DNA from: Govania unica
GTDB taxonomy: Bacteria > Pseudomonadota > Alphaproteobacteria > Sphingomonadales > Govanellaceae
Length of the DNA stretch: 64,000 nt
Reading direction: 5' to 3'
Assembly: GCF_027920805.1 (NCBI RefSeq)
Contig: NZ_JANWOI010000001.1
Location: 868,001 to 932,000 of the forward strand
Part shown: positions 44,395 to 53,074 of the stretch, piece after piece
How positions within the stretch are numbered: the stretch's first letter is position 1
Layout of the letters: each line of letters opens with the position of its first letter
Notes under the pieces: model-generated
Databases searched by the model: none
Told to the model about the DNA's origin: nothing
Seen by the model: the letters and a program-made list of their open reading frames with translations, nothing else
Made by a program: the position numbers and the translations under genes

Positions 44395-45178
44395 CGAGGC
44401 CCTTGGGCCAAAGACCATAGGCGTAATAGTCCGGATTGCGATAGTCGGGCTTGCCATAGTCAAGATCGACCCCGTCCAGGGTGACCACCCGTCCGCCCGC
44501 AGCTGCGAGCACGGCGTGACCGGCGGCGGTGTCCCATTCCATGGTCGGGCCGATGCGTGGATAAATATCGGCCGCGCCCTCCGCCACCAGACAGAATTTG
44601 AGCGAGCTTCCGGCGGCCCGGCTTTCGGCGATGGGCAGGCGGTCGAGGAAGACATTGGTGCCGGGCGTGCGGTGCGACTTCGACGCCACGGCCACGAGGC
44701 CAGTGCGGTCACCTTCGCGGGCTGTGATCGGCAGGCGGGTCGTGCGGTCGCTGTCGAGGATCTTGGTGGCGCCATGCCCCACGGCCCCGAGATATAGACT
44801 GCCGATGGCCGGGGCATAGACCACGCCCAGGGTCGGGCGGCCGTCTTCGATCAGGGCGATATTGACGGTGAATTCGCCATGGCGGCGGATGAATTCCTTG
44901 GTGCCGTCAAGCGGATCCACAAGCCAGAACCGCGTTCCATGCTCGGCCGGACCCTGGCCCGCATTCATGCTTTCTTCGGCCACGACCGGGGTGTCAGGGT
45001 CAAGCAGCTTGAGCCCGGCGAGAATAATGCGCTCAGCCGCTTCATCGGCATCGGTCACCGGCGACAGGTCGTCCTTCTGCCGCACGGCGATTTCATGGGC
45101 ATAAATCTCCATGATCGCGGCCCCGGCGTCACGGGCGATCTGTTCTAGCGGGGCGAGCCAGCGAGTAGTATCAGGCAT
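44375..45178 (-). CDS. cysQ: 3'(2'),5'-bisphosphate nucleotidase
   Basis: A 267-residue magnesium-dependent, lithium-sensitive phosphatase of the inositol-monophosphatase fold. It removes the 3'-phosphate of PAP, a product of sulfate activation, so it serves sulfur assimilation. Metal-binding motifs are EES (VVAEESMNAG), DPLDGTKEF and the late WDTAAGHAVLAAAGG. The start is chosen at ATG 45178 (MPDTTRWLAPLE) because this gives the usual length; ATG 45289 would add a 37-residue Pro-rich extension, and neither has a good ribosome site. It is convergent with lysE. Confidence 0.88.
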   Translation of the reverse strand: MPDTTRWLAPLEQIARDAGAAIMEIYAHEIAVRQKDDLSPVTDADEAAERIILAGLKLLDPDTPVVAEESMNAGQGPAEHGTRFWLVDPLDGTKEFIRRHGEFTVNIALIEDGRPTLGVVYAPAIGSLYLGAVGHGATKILDSDRTTRLPITAREGDRTGLVAVASKSHRTPGTNVFLDRLPIAESRAAGSSLKFCLVAEGAADIYPRIGPTMEWDTAAGHAVLAAAGGRVVTLDGVDLDYGKPDYRNPDYYAYGLWPKGLVRPERP

Positions 45179-45390
45179 GGGCTGCGGGCTTTCTGAAAGC
45201 TTGGGGTCCGGATCGGGCTTTACCACTTCAGGCGCGATCTGCGCAATATGGATGAGAACCTTGCTTGATGCGCGGAATTGTTCGCTCATAACGGGTTGCC
45301 TAGCTTGGGCCGGGGGTATAAGCAAGACTTAAATCCGGCTGTCCGGGGCGTTATGCCGTCATTCTGTCCGTTGTACCGACTGGGGGAACC

Positions 45391-46023
45391 ATGACTGATC
45401 CAATCGCTTTTTCCGCCCTTTTGTGCTCGCGGCTGTGCCATGACCTCATCAGCCCGGTGGGAGCCTTCACGAACGGGCTCGAAATTCTTCAGGATGAGAC
45501 CGACGCCACCATGCGCGAACAGGTGGTCGAGCTGTTGGAACAAAGCGCCAGCCAGACCTCGAACCGCCTGCAGTTCTTCCGGCTGGCCTTTGGCGCGGCG
45601 GGCGGGTTTGGCGAAACAGTGGCCATGGATTCCGCCCGCGATGCTGCCGCTGCCTTTTTCTCCGGCGGCAAGGTCATGCTCGAGTGGCGACCGGCGGTGC
45701 AGGAGTTGTCGAAGGATGGCCTCAAAGCGCTGCTCAATCTCGTTCTGGTGGCCGGGGAGGCACTGTTGCGTGGTGGCCGGCTGACGGTCGAGGGCGGCCG
45801 CAGCAACGGGGCGCTTGAGCTTGTGATCCATGCCGAAGGTGAGCGGCTGATGTTGAAGCCCGAGATGGAAGAGGTGCTTGGCGGCAGGGTCGCGCAGGCG
45901 GATCTGACACCGAAGACGGCCCCGGCTTATCTTGCGTCGATCGCCGCCGCTGCGGCTGGCGGAGGGGTCGATGTCCGGCGCGTGGGTGAAAATTCGGTCA
46001 CGTTGCTGCTGCGCTTGCCATAA
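45391..46023 (+). CDS. chpT: Histidine phosphotransferase ChpT
   Basis: A 210-residue ChpT. It has the family N-terminus ALLCSRLCHDLISPVGAFTN with phospho-acceptor His17, a two-helix DHp-like dimer domain (about 1-80) and a degenerate ATPase-like domain (about 85-210). ChpT takes phosphate from the hybrid kinase CckA and passes it to the regulators CtrA and CpdR. In this window ctrA is only about 6 kb downstream, behind the chemotaxis genes. CckA and CpdR are not in the window. Confidence 0.93.
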   Translation: MTDPIAFSALLCSRLCHDLISPVGAFTNGLEILQDETDATMREQVVELLEQSASQTSNRLQFFRLAFGAAGGFGETVAMDSARDAAAAFFSGGKVMLEWRPAVQELSKDGLKALLNLVLVAGEALLRGGRLTVEGGRSNGALELVIHAEGERLMLKPEMEEVLGGRVAQADLTPKTAPAYLASIAAAAAGGGVDVRRVGENSVTLLLRLP

Positions 46024-46232
46024 GCCCCCGATTTCGACAGGGATTCCGACAGGGATTTCGGCGGCAGGGTATAGAAGTCTTAACGTGTTTTTGTCGGAAC
46101 GGCGTTTTTGCCTGAATTTCCGCTGTTTTCCGCACTTTACACGTCCTTAACTTTTTTGGCCGATCTTACATGCGAACGGTGTGGGAGCCTATCCCTGCGC
46201 CAGCTGGACCCTTTGACATAAGAGCCGGTTCC

Positions 46233-48896
46233 ATGGATGACTTGCTGAATGAGTTCCTAACCGAGACAGCGGAAAGCATCGACGTGATCGACGTCGAGCT
46301 TGTCAAGCTTGAGCAGAACCCCAACAACAAAGGGGTGCTCGATAATATTTTCCGCCTGGTTCACACCATCAAGGGAACCTGTGGCTTTCTCGGCCTGCCC
46401 CGGCTTGAGGCTGTGGCCCATGCGTCTGAAAACGTGCTTGGGAAATTTCGCGACGGCGAGCTTGAGGTGACCGCGGGCGCGGTGTCGATCGTGCTCGAAT
46501 CACTTGATTGCATTAAAGAAATTCTGGCTGGCCTGGCCTCTACCGAAGCTGAGCCCGTTGGTAATGACAAGGATCTGATCGGCCGCCTCAACGTCTGCGC
46601 CTCCGGTGGCGCGGCGGTGTCGAAGAAAACGATTCAGGCGGTCGAAAAGCCGATTGAACTGCGGTCGGATGTCCATCTTGGCCGCGAATTGCTGCCCGGC
46701 GAGATTTCTTTGGAGGAGCTTGAGGCTGCCTTTAACGCGGCGCCCGGTCCTGACGATGAGGACATCGTCCTGATTGCCGAAGCAGACGAGCCTGAGCCGG
46801 TCATCGAAAGCCTCAAACAGCCGGAAGCCAAGGCGGAAGCTAAGGGCGAAACCAGCATCGGCACGCAAAGCATTCGCGTCAATGTGGATCTGCTTGAAAA
46901 TCTGATGAACATGGTCAGCGAGCTGGTGCTGACCCGCAATCAGCTTTTGCAGATCCTGCGCCGCAGCAGCGACAGCGAGTTTTCCGTGCCATTGCAGCGT
47001 TTGAGCCAATGCACGACCGAGTTGCAGGAAGGGGTCATGAAGACCCGCATGCAGCCCATCGGCAACGCCTGGGCCAAGCTGCCGCGCATCATTCGCGATC
47101 TGTCGATGGAGCTCAATAAGAAGATCGATCTGCAGATGATCGGGGCCGAGACGGAACTTGATCGTCAGGTGCTTGAACTGATCAAGGATCCGTTGACCCA
47201 TATGGTCCGCAACTCGGCCGATCATGGCATCGAGATGCCGCGTGATCGGGCAGCGTCAGGCAAGGCGGAAACCGGCACCATTCGGTTGAATGCCTATCAT
47301 GAAGGCGGCCATATCATCGTCGAAGTGGCGGATGATGGCGCTGGTCTCAAGGTTGGCAAACTGAAGCAGAAGATCCTGCAAAAAGGTCTCGCGAGCGAGG
47401 CCGAGCTTGCCGACATGTCGGACCTTCAGGTGCAGAAGTTCATCTTCCACCCGGGCTTTTCCACCGCCGAAGCGGTCACCAATATCTCGGGCCGCGGTGT
47501 CGGCATGGATGTGGTGCGCAGCAATATCGAAAAAATCGGTGGCACCATCGATCTCAAATCGGTCGAGGGCAAGGGCACAAGCTTCAGCATCAAGATTCCG
47601 CTGACTCTGGCCATCGTTTCGGCGCTGATTGTCGAATGCTCGACCGAGCGCTTCGCCATCCCGCAGATCAGCGTGCTTGAACTGGTGCGCGTGTCAGGCG
47701 ACAGCGAACAGCAGATCGAACATATCAACAATACCCCGGTCATGCGTTTGCGGGATCGCTTGCTGCCGCTCATTTCGCTCGATAAGGTTCTGGCGCTTGG
47801 CAGCAAGGACCTTGAAGAGCGGTTTATCGTGGTGACCCAGGTCGGGGCCTTTACCTTCGGCATCGTCGTCGACCGCGTGTTCGATACCGAAGAAATCGTG
47901 GTCAAGCCGGTGGCGCCGATCCTGCGTGATTTGCAGGTCTATTCGGGCAATACCATTCTGGGTGACGGCAACGTGATCATGATCCTTGATCCGAACGGCA
48001 TTGCCACGCTGACCGGCGACATTCTTGTGGACAATGACCATATGGGCGAGGCCGATGCACGGGCGGAGATCGTGGCGGAGGATCGTGAATCCATGCTGCT
48101 GTTCCGTGCCGGGTCCGAAACCCAGCGTGCGGTGCCGCTGTCGCTGGTGGCCCGTCTCGAAGAAATTCCGGTCGAGTCCATCGAAGCAGCAGATGGCGCC
48201 TTGATGGTGCAGTATCGTGGTCAGCTCATGCCGCTCCTGCTGGTGGACAGCAATTGCAGCCTGAAGACTTCGGGCCGTCAACCGGTGCTGGTGTTCACCG
48301 ACAACGAGCGCTCCATGGGGATCGCGGTCGATGAGATCATCGATATCGTCGAAGAAAAGCTTGAGATCGAATTGGCCTCCATCGTGCCGGGCATTATCGG
48401 CACGGCGGTTCTGGCCAAGAAAGCGACCGAAATCGCCGATGTCGCCTTCTATCTCACGCGGGCCTTCGGTGAAAAGCTGCGTGGCGCCCGGCGGAAGACG
48501 GTCGCAAGCGATGACGGTCGCCATGTTTTGATGGTCGATGACAGCGCCTTCTTCCGGAATTTGCTGAAACCGTTGCTGCTTGCGTCCGGTTACAAGGTGA
48601 CCTCGGTGGCCACCGCCTCCGAAGCCTTGAAACTGCGTGAGGACGGGGCGCGTTTCGATGTCATTGTCAGCGATATCGAGATGCCCGGCATGGACGGGTT
48701 CGCTTTCGCCTCGACCGTCCGCAAGGACGGAGCCTGGGCCGAGACGCCGATTGTCGCCTTGTCAGCCCATGCCACGCCGCAGGATTTCGCCCGCGGGCGC
48801 GAAGTCGGGTTCAATGATTATGTGGCGAAGTTTGACCGCGATGCCTTGCTTGCAAGTCTAAGCGAGCAGCTGGCCCGTGAAGGAGATGCAGCATGA
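46233..48896 (+). CDS. cheA: Chemotaxis histidine kinase CheA with C-terminal receiver domain
   Basis: An 887-residue hybrid CheA. Start ATG 46233 (MDDLLNEFLTETAE). The P1/HPt domain has phospho-acceptor His44 in HTIKGTCGFLG. A linker with an acidic stretch follows (about 140-210), then the dimerisation helices (SIRVNVDLLENLMNMVSELV), the ATPase with MVRNSADHGIEMP, DDGAGL and GRGVGMDVV, a CheW-like P5 domain (about 460-595) and a second CheW-like segment (about 615-745). The protein ends in a receiver domain (about 765-885) with Asp814 in SDIEMPGMDGFAF. The attached receiver may act as a phosphate sink or a second output. It starts the che cluster. Confidence 0.95.
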   Translation: MDDLLNEFLTETAESIDVIDVELVKLEQNPNNKGVLDNIFRLVHTIKGTCGFLGLPRLEAVAHASENVLGKFRDGELEVTAGAVSIVLESLDCIKEILAGLASTEAEPVGNDKDLIGRLNVCASGGAAVSKKTIQAVEKPIELRSDVHLGRELLPGEISLEELEAAFNAAPGPDDEDIVLIAEADEPEPVIESLKQPEAKAEAKGETSIGTQSIRVNVDLLENLMNMVSELVLTRNQLLQILRRSSDSEFSVPLQRLSQCTTELQEGVMKTRMQPIGNAWAKLPRIIRDLSMELNKKIDLQMIGAETELDRQVLELIKDPLTHMVRNSADHGIEMPRDRAASGKAETGTIRLNAYHEGGHIIVEVADDGAGLKVGKLKQKILQKGLASEAELADMSDLQVQKFIFHPGFSTAEAVTNISGRGVGMDVVRSNIEKIGGTIDLKSVEGKGTSFSIKIPLTLAIVSALIVECSTERFAIPQISVLELVRVSGDSEQQIEHINNTPVMRLRDRLLPLISLDKVLALGSKDLEERFIVVTQVGAFTFGIVVDRVFDTEEIVVKPVAPILRDLQVYSGNTILGDGNVIMILDPNGIATLTGDILVDNDHMGEADARAEIVAEDRESMLLFRAGSETQRAVPLSLVARLEEIPVESIEAADGALMVQYRGQLMPLLLVDSNCSLKTSGRQPVLVFTDNERSMGIAVDEIIDIVEEKLEIELASIVPGIIGTAVLAKKATEIADVAFYLTRAFGEKLRGARRKTVASDDGRHVLMVDDSAFFRNLLKPLLLASGYKVTSVATASEALKLREDGARFDVIVSDIEMPGMDGFAFASTVRKDGAWAETPIVALSAHATPQDFARGREVGFNDYVAKFDRDALLASLSEQLAREGDAA

Positions 48897-49387
48897 GCCG
48901 GGACAGCAATGTTCATCGTTTGAATGGTGGCTCCGCCGCCGCGCAAGAGGTGCATGGGGAATTCGTCACGCTGCGTCTTTGCGGTCAGACCCTCGGCATT
49001 CCGGTGATGGCCGTTCATGACGTGCTGGCGGCGCAGAAGATCACGCCTATTCCGCTCGCGCCCTATGCCGTGGCCGGGGTGCTCAATCTGCGCGGCCGTA
49101 TCGTCACCGCCATCGATCTTCGCGCCCGGCTTGGTTTGCCGCCGCGCGGTGAAGGTGACGCCTGCATGAGCATCGTTGTCGAGCATAAAGGCGAACCTTA
49201 CAGCCTGCTGATCGACAGTGTCGGTGAGGTTCTGACGCTGACGGCCGGACAGTATGAACGCAACCCGGTGACGCTCGATACTCATTGGCAGCTGGTATCG
49301 AATGGTATCTATCGTCTCGATGGTGAGCTTTTGGTGGTGGTTGATGTCGAGCGTTTGCTGGATATCGGACTCACTGCGGTCGCTTGA
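48893..49387 (+). CDS. cheW: Chemotaxis coupling protein
   Basis: A 164-residue CheW. The two SH3-like lobes are visible, with LCGQTLGIPVMAVHDVLAAQ, VAGVLNLRGRIVTAIDLRAR and LIDSVGEVLTLTAGQ as family blocks. CheW links chemoreceptors with CheA in the polar array. It overlaps cheA by four bases (ATGA). No chemoreceptor gene is in the window, so receptors are encoded elsewhere. Confidence 0.94.
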   Translation: MSRDSNVHRLNGGSAAAQEVHGEFVTLRLCGQTLGIPVMAVHDVLAAQKITPIPLAPYAVAGVLNLRGRIVTAIDLRARLGLPPRGEGDACMSIVVEHKGEPYSLLIDSVGEVLTLTAGQYERNPVTLDTHWQLVSNGIYRLDGELLVVVDVERLLDIGLTAVA

Positions 49388-49421
49388 TCGTATTCCTCGG
49401 ACTGAGCATTAGGAGCGCTGG

Positions 49422-49787
49422 ATGAAATCCTGTCTCATCGTTGACGACTCCAAGGTTATTCGCAAGGTGGCCCGACGCATCCTTGAAGAATTGAACTTTG
49501 ATATTCATGAAGCCGAAGATGGTCAGCGTGCGCTCGATCAGTGTGGGGCCGACATGCCTGATGTCGTGTTGCTGGACTGGAATATGCCGGTTATGAACGG
49601 GCTCGATTTTTTGAAGGCATTGCGCAAAATGACCGGTGGAGATACCCCCGTCGTCGTCTTCTGCACCACCGAAAATGATATGAAACATATTGCCGCGGCC
49701 ATCAATGCGGGCGCGGATGAATATATCATGAAGCCGTTCGATCGCGAGATCATCGAGGCCAAGTTCGCACAGGTTGGTCTGCTCTAA
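49422..49787 (+). CDS. cheY: CheY-type single-domain response regulator
   Basis: A 121-residue stand-alone receiver. Acidic pocket IVDDSKVIRK (Asp8-Asp9), phospho-Asp52 in DVVLLDWNMPVMNG, conserved Thr/Ser at VVFCTTENDM and Lys102 in YIMKPFDREI. It is the motor-binding output of the CheA in this operon, with the extra receiver on CheA as a possible second partner. It lies between cheW and cheB. Confidence 0.93.
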   Translation: MKSCLIVDDSKVIRKVARRILEELNFDIHEAEDGQRALDQCGADMPDVVLLDWNMPVMNGLDFLKALRKMTGGDTPVVVFCTTENDMKHIAAAINAGADEYIMKPFDREIIEAKFAQVGLL

Positions 49788-49850
49788 GCGGGCTTCTTCT
49801 TCCACTCGTCCAAGTCATCCTTGGGTCATTTCTTACAGGAAGGCTCGCCG

Positions 49851-51032
49851 GTGTCCCTCGCACCCGCAGAACAGCACAAAGAGCAACATGCCTATCGGGT
49901 CATGGTGGTCGATGACAGCGCGGTTATACGCGGTCTGATTTCGCGTTGGCTTGAGGCCGACAGCATGATTCAGGTGGTGGCGAGCGCCCATAACGGCGCT
50001 ATGGCGTTGCGCAATCTGGTCTCCTCGGGGGCTGAGGTGGTGATTCTGGATGTTGAGATGCCGGAAATGGATGGCATGACGGCGCTGCCCAAAATCATCG
50101 AGGCGGCACCTCATGTGCAGGTCATCATGGCCTCCACCCTGACCCGCCGCAATGCCGAGATCAGCATTCGCGCCATGTCGGCCGGGGCGGCGGATTATAT
50201 CCCGAAACCTGAATCGAACCGCGAGGTCAATGCGGCGCAGCATTTCCGTCATGAGCTGCTTGAAAAGGTCAAAGCGCTCGGTGCGGTGGCGCGCGGTCGG
50301 TTGCGCAAGGGGCAAACGCAGGGGCAAAGCCCGCGTCCGGCAGCGCCACGTCCGGCAGTGACGCCTGTCACGCCGCCTGTGATGCAATCGCGTGTTGCCT
50401 TACGGCCCGAGCGTCCGGCAGTTCTCACCTTACAGAAACCATCGTCGGTCTTGCCGCGCATTGTCACCATCGGCAGCTCCACCGGCGGGCCACAGGCGCT
50501 GTTTAAGGTGCTTGGGGGACTTGGTAAGGGAATATCGGTGCCGCTGCTGATCACGCAGCATATGCCGCCGACCTTCACGACTATTCTGGCCGATCATCTG
50601 GCCCGCGCCACTGGCATTCCCTGCCACGAAGGCCGCGACGGTGAACGGATCGAGCCTGGGACCATTTATCTTGCGCCGGGCGATTTCCATATGACGCTGG
50701 AAGATCGCGCCACGGGGCCGATCATCCGCCTCAATCAGGAGCAGCCGGAAAATTATTGCCGTCCCTCGGTGGATCCCATGCTGCGCAGCGTGCTTAAAAT
50801 TTATGGACCAGCGACGCTTTCGGTCATCCTCACGGGCATGGGCAGCGATGGCCTCAGCGGGTGCCGGGACGTGGTGCAGGCTGGAGGGTCGGTCATTGCC
50901 CAGGACGAAGCCTCAAGCGTCGTCTGGGGCATGCCGGGTGCGGTATCGAATGCCGGGCTTGCCTCCGCCATTCTGCCACTTGACGACATCAGCGGCACCA
51001 TTACGAGATACCTTCAAGGAGTGCGGCGATGA
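49851..51032 (+). CDS. cheB: Chemotaxis methylesterase/deamidase CheB
   Basis: A 393-residue response regulator enzyme that removes methyl groups from chemoreceptor glutamates. The start is GTG 49851, with AGGAAGG at 49838-49844. Receiver about residues 15-135 with ILDVEMPEMDGMTAL, a Pro/Arg-rich linker (about 150-200) and the C-terminal esterase about 200-390 with catalytic Ser in IGSSTGGPQAL, His in ITQHMPPTF and Asp in LTGMGSDG. The stop overlaps cheR by four bases. The receiver also inhibits the esterase until phosphorylated by CheA (family knowledge). Confidence 0.95.
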   Translation: MSLAPAEQHKEQHAYRVMVVDDSAVIRGLISRWLEADSMIQVVASAHNGAMALRNLVSSGAEVVILDVEMPEMDGMTALPKIIEAAPHVQVIMASTLTRRNAEISIRAMSAGAADYIPKPESNREVNAAQHFRHELLEKVKALGAVARGRLRKGQTQGQSPRPAAPRPAVTPVTPPVMQSRVALRPERPAVLTLQKPSSVLPRIVTIGSSTGGPQALFKVLGGLGKGISVPLLITQHMPPTFTTILADHLARATGIPCHEGRDGERIEPGTIYLAPGDFHMTLEDRATGPIIRLNQEQPENYCRPSVDPMLRSVLKIYGPATLSVILTGMGSDGLSGCRDVVQAGGSVIAQDEASSVVWGMPGAVSNAGLASAILPLDDISGTITRYLQGVRR

Positions 51033-51889
51033 GACCTGATGATTTTGATTTCATCGCCGGGACGTTGCGCCAGCGCTCGGGGCTCGTCATCAATCGCGAC
51101 AAGGTTTACCTGCTGGAAAGCCGGCTGACGCCCATTGCCCGCCGGATGGGGCTTGAGACCCTGGACGATCTGATCGGTGTCATCCGGCGTGAGAAAAACG
51201 AAAGCCTGATCCGCAGCGTGGTCGAGGCTATGACCACCAACGAGTCGTTCTTTTTTCGCGATACCACGCCGTTTGATATTTTTCGCGATCATGTTCTGCC
51301 CAAAATTCGCGTGACCCATGCTGCGAGCAAACGGGTGCGCATCTGGTGCGCCGCCGCATCTTCGGGGCAGGAACCCTATTCGCTGGGGATCATTCTCAAG
51401 GAACAGGCAGCACTGTGGGCGGGCTGGACGTTCGAGATCATCGCCACCGACCTCAGCACGCAGGTGCTGGATAAGGCACGGGCCGGAATTTATTCGCAAT
51501 TCGAAGTGCAGCGCGGCCTGCCGATCCGCATGCTGATGAAATATTTCGTCCAGGAGGGGGAAAGCTGGCAGATCGCCAAGTCGCTGCGGGACATGGTGAG
51601 CTATCGGGAGTTCAATCTGCTTGAAAGCTATCGCGGGCTTGGCCAGTTCGATGTCATCTATTGCCGGAACGTGCTGATCTATTTCGATCAGCCGACAAAA
51701 TCCGATGTGCTGAACCGCATGCGCGATGCGCTTAGCCCGGATGGTGTGCTGTTCCTTGGTGCGGCGGAGACGGTGCTCGGGCTAACCGATCGGTTCAAGC
51801 CGGTGCCCGGCCATCGCGGCATGTATGTGACGTCGGATACGGCGCGTCCGGCGGTGTCTTCCCTACTGGCGCAAACTGCCGCCCGCTAG
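51029..51889 (+). CDS. cheR: Chemoreceptor glutamate methyltransferase CheR
   Basis: A 286-residue SAM-dependent methyltransferase. An N-terminal helical domain (about 1-75, with LLESRLTPIARRMGLETLDD) precedes the SAM fold with VRIWCAAASSGQEPYSLGI, IIATDLSTQVLDKA and FDVIYCRNVLIYFD. It pairs with CheB for adaptation. No C-terminal pentapeptide or TPR extension is present. It is the last gene of the che operon; a long perfect inverted repeat follows. Confidence 0.95.
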   Translation: MRPDDFDFIAGTLRQRSGLVINRDKVYLLESRLTPIARRMGLETLDDLIGVIRREKNESLIRSVVEAMTTNESFFFRDTTPFDIFRDHVLPKIRVTHAASKRVRIWCAAASSGQEPYSLGIILKEQAALWAGWTFEIIATDLSTQVLDKARAGIYSQFEVQRGLPIRMLMKYFVQEGESWQIAKSLRDMVSYREFNLLESYRGLGQFDVIYCRNVLIYFDQPTKSDVLNRMRDALSPDGVLFLGAAETVLGLTDRFKPVPGHRGMYVTSDTARPAVSSLLAQTAAR

Positions 51890-51900
51890 ATCGTCCGCAT

Positions 51901-51990
51901 AGCCGTCATTGCGAGGCGCAGCCGAAGCAATCCAGCCTCTGCTCTGATCAAGAATCTGGATTGCTTCGGCTGCGCCTCGCAATGACGGCT
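51901..51990. repeat. 35-base perfect inverted repeat between cheR and ctrA
   Basis: The left arm (51901-51935, beginning AGCCGTCATTGCGAGGCGCA) and right arm (51956-51990, ending CTCGCAATGACGGCT) match at every base around a 20-base spacer. One half recurs at 12340-12373. It could act as a transcription barrier between the convergent genes. Confidence 0.85.
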
Positions 51991-52005
51991 ATGGGCCTCC
52001 CGGAC

Positions 52006-52035
52006 ATGAAAAAGGGGCGCCTGATGCACCCCTTT
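52006..52035 (-). terminator. Rho-independent terminator of ctrA
   Basis: On the minus strand AAAGGGG and CCCCTTT pair across a GCATCAGGCG-type loop region and run into T residues, directly after the ctrA stop. Confidence 0.75.
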
Positions 52036-52043
52036 GATTGTCG

Positions 52044-52766
52044 TTAACCGATGGCCATGGCCAGCGGTGGGGCGCCCATTTCGCTCTCTTCGTTCGGGTC
52101 GCGCAGCACATAGCCGCGGCCCCAGACGGTTTCGATGTAATTGTCGCCATCGGTGGCCATAGCGAGCTTTTTGCGCAGCTTGCAGATGAACACGTCGATG
52201 ATCTTGAGCTCAGGCTCGTCCATGCCGCCATAAAGATGGTTGAGGAACATTTCCTTGGTCAGCGTCGTCCCCTTGCGGAGCGATAGCAGTTCGAGCATGG
52301 AATATTCCTTGCCGGTCAGATGCACGCGCTGGGCGTTCACTTCGACGGTTTTGGTGTCGAGATTGACCGCAAGCTTGCCGGTGCGGATGACCGATTGCGA
52401 ATGGCCCTTGGAGCGGCGGATGATCGCATGGATGCGGGCGATCAGCTCTTCCTTGTGGAACGGCTTGGTCAGATAGTCATCGGCGCCGAAGCCGAGGCCC
52501 TTAACCTTGTTTTCAAGCTCGGCCATGCCGGACAGGATCAGAATAGGGGTGTCGACCTTGGCCACCCGCAGCTTTTTCAGCACGTCATAGCCATGCATGT
52601 CCGGCAGATTGAGATCGAGGAGAATGATGTCATAATCATAAAGCTTGCCGAGATCGAGGCCCTCTTCCCCAAGATCGGTAGAATAGACATTGAACCCCTC
52701 AGCGTTCAGCATAAGTTCAATGCTGCGAGACGTCGAAGCGTCATCTTCTATGAGCAAAACACGCAT
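52044..52766 (-). CDS. ctrA: Cell-cycle response regulator CtrA
   Basis: A 240-residue OmpR-class regulator nearly identical in pattern to Caulobacter CtrA. Receiver residues 1-117: MRVLLIEDD, phospho-Asp51 in [17 protein letters not shown], Lys in [10 protein letters not shown]. The winged-helix effector about 125-230 includes [19 protein letters not shown] and [18 protein letters not shown], the DNA-recognition helix. CtrA is phosphorylated through CckA-ChpT and controls cell division and flagellar genes; in several Rhodospirillales it is mainly a motility regulator. It faces the che operon and is divergent from fliI. The C-terminal tail differs from Caulobacter and carries no evident Ala-Ala degron. 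Confidence 0.96.
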   Translation of the reverse strand: MRVLLIEDDASTSRSIELMLNAEGFNVYSTDLGEEGLDLGKLYDYDIILLDLNLPDMHGYDVLKKLRVAKVDTPILILSGMAELENKVKGLGFGADDYLTKPFHKEELIARIHAIIRRSKGHSQSVIRTGKLAVNLDTKTVEVNAQRVHLTGKEYSMLELLSLRKGTTLTKEMFLNHLYGGMDEPELKIIDVFICKLRKKLAMATDGDNYIETVWGRGYVLRDPNEESEMGAPPLAMAIG

Positions 52767-53074
52767 TCTTCGTATCCTTCCCTGTCCCCAAAACCCAGTT
52801 CACTGACCCGGGTGCAGACGCCCCCATCCGTATCTCCGCGGCTGCCTCTGTTGGAAAACCGGCCATCGCAGCTGTGCGATCAAGGCCTTAATGCCCCCTT
52901 TTCTCCAGACAGAATTCTGCCGTTCATCAAATCATTAACACAGTTGGTTAATATTTTGTAACTGAAAGAATGGTTTTTAGGAAATCTGGCGGTAAGTTCC
53001 CACTGATTGGGGCTGGTTTGCCCCCGGTCGGCGGTTGTTATGGTTTACTGAACGTTAAGTCCTGTCGGGGCAGG
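52767..53074. other. Divergent ctrA-fliI promoter region
   Basis: About 300 bases with AT-rich sequence at 52920-52990. It holds a perfect 6-7-6 dyad ATTAAC-ACAGTTG-GTTAAT at 52934-52952, i.e. two TTAAC half-sites in inverse order. CtrA sites are TTAA-N7-TTAA direct repeats; here the TTAA elements are 9 bases apart, so the match is imperfect. Frames open upstream of fliI are not counted as coding. Confidence 0.45.

Noticed and set aside
52934-52956. Classical CtrA binding site TTAA-N7-TTAA
   Set aside because: The TTAA elements are nine bases apart here, so it is recorded only as a dyad with half-site resemblance.
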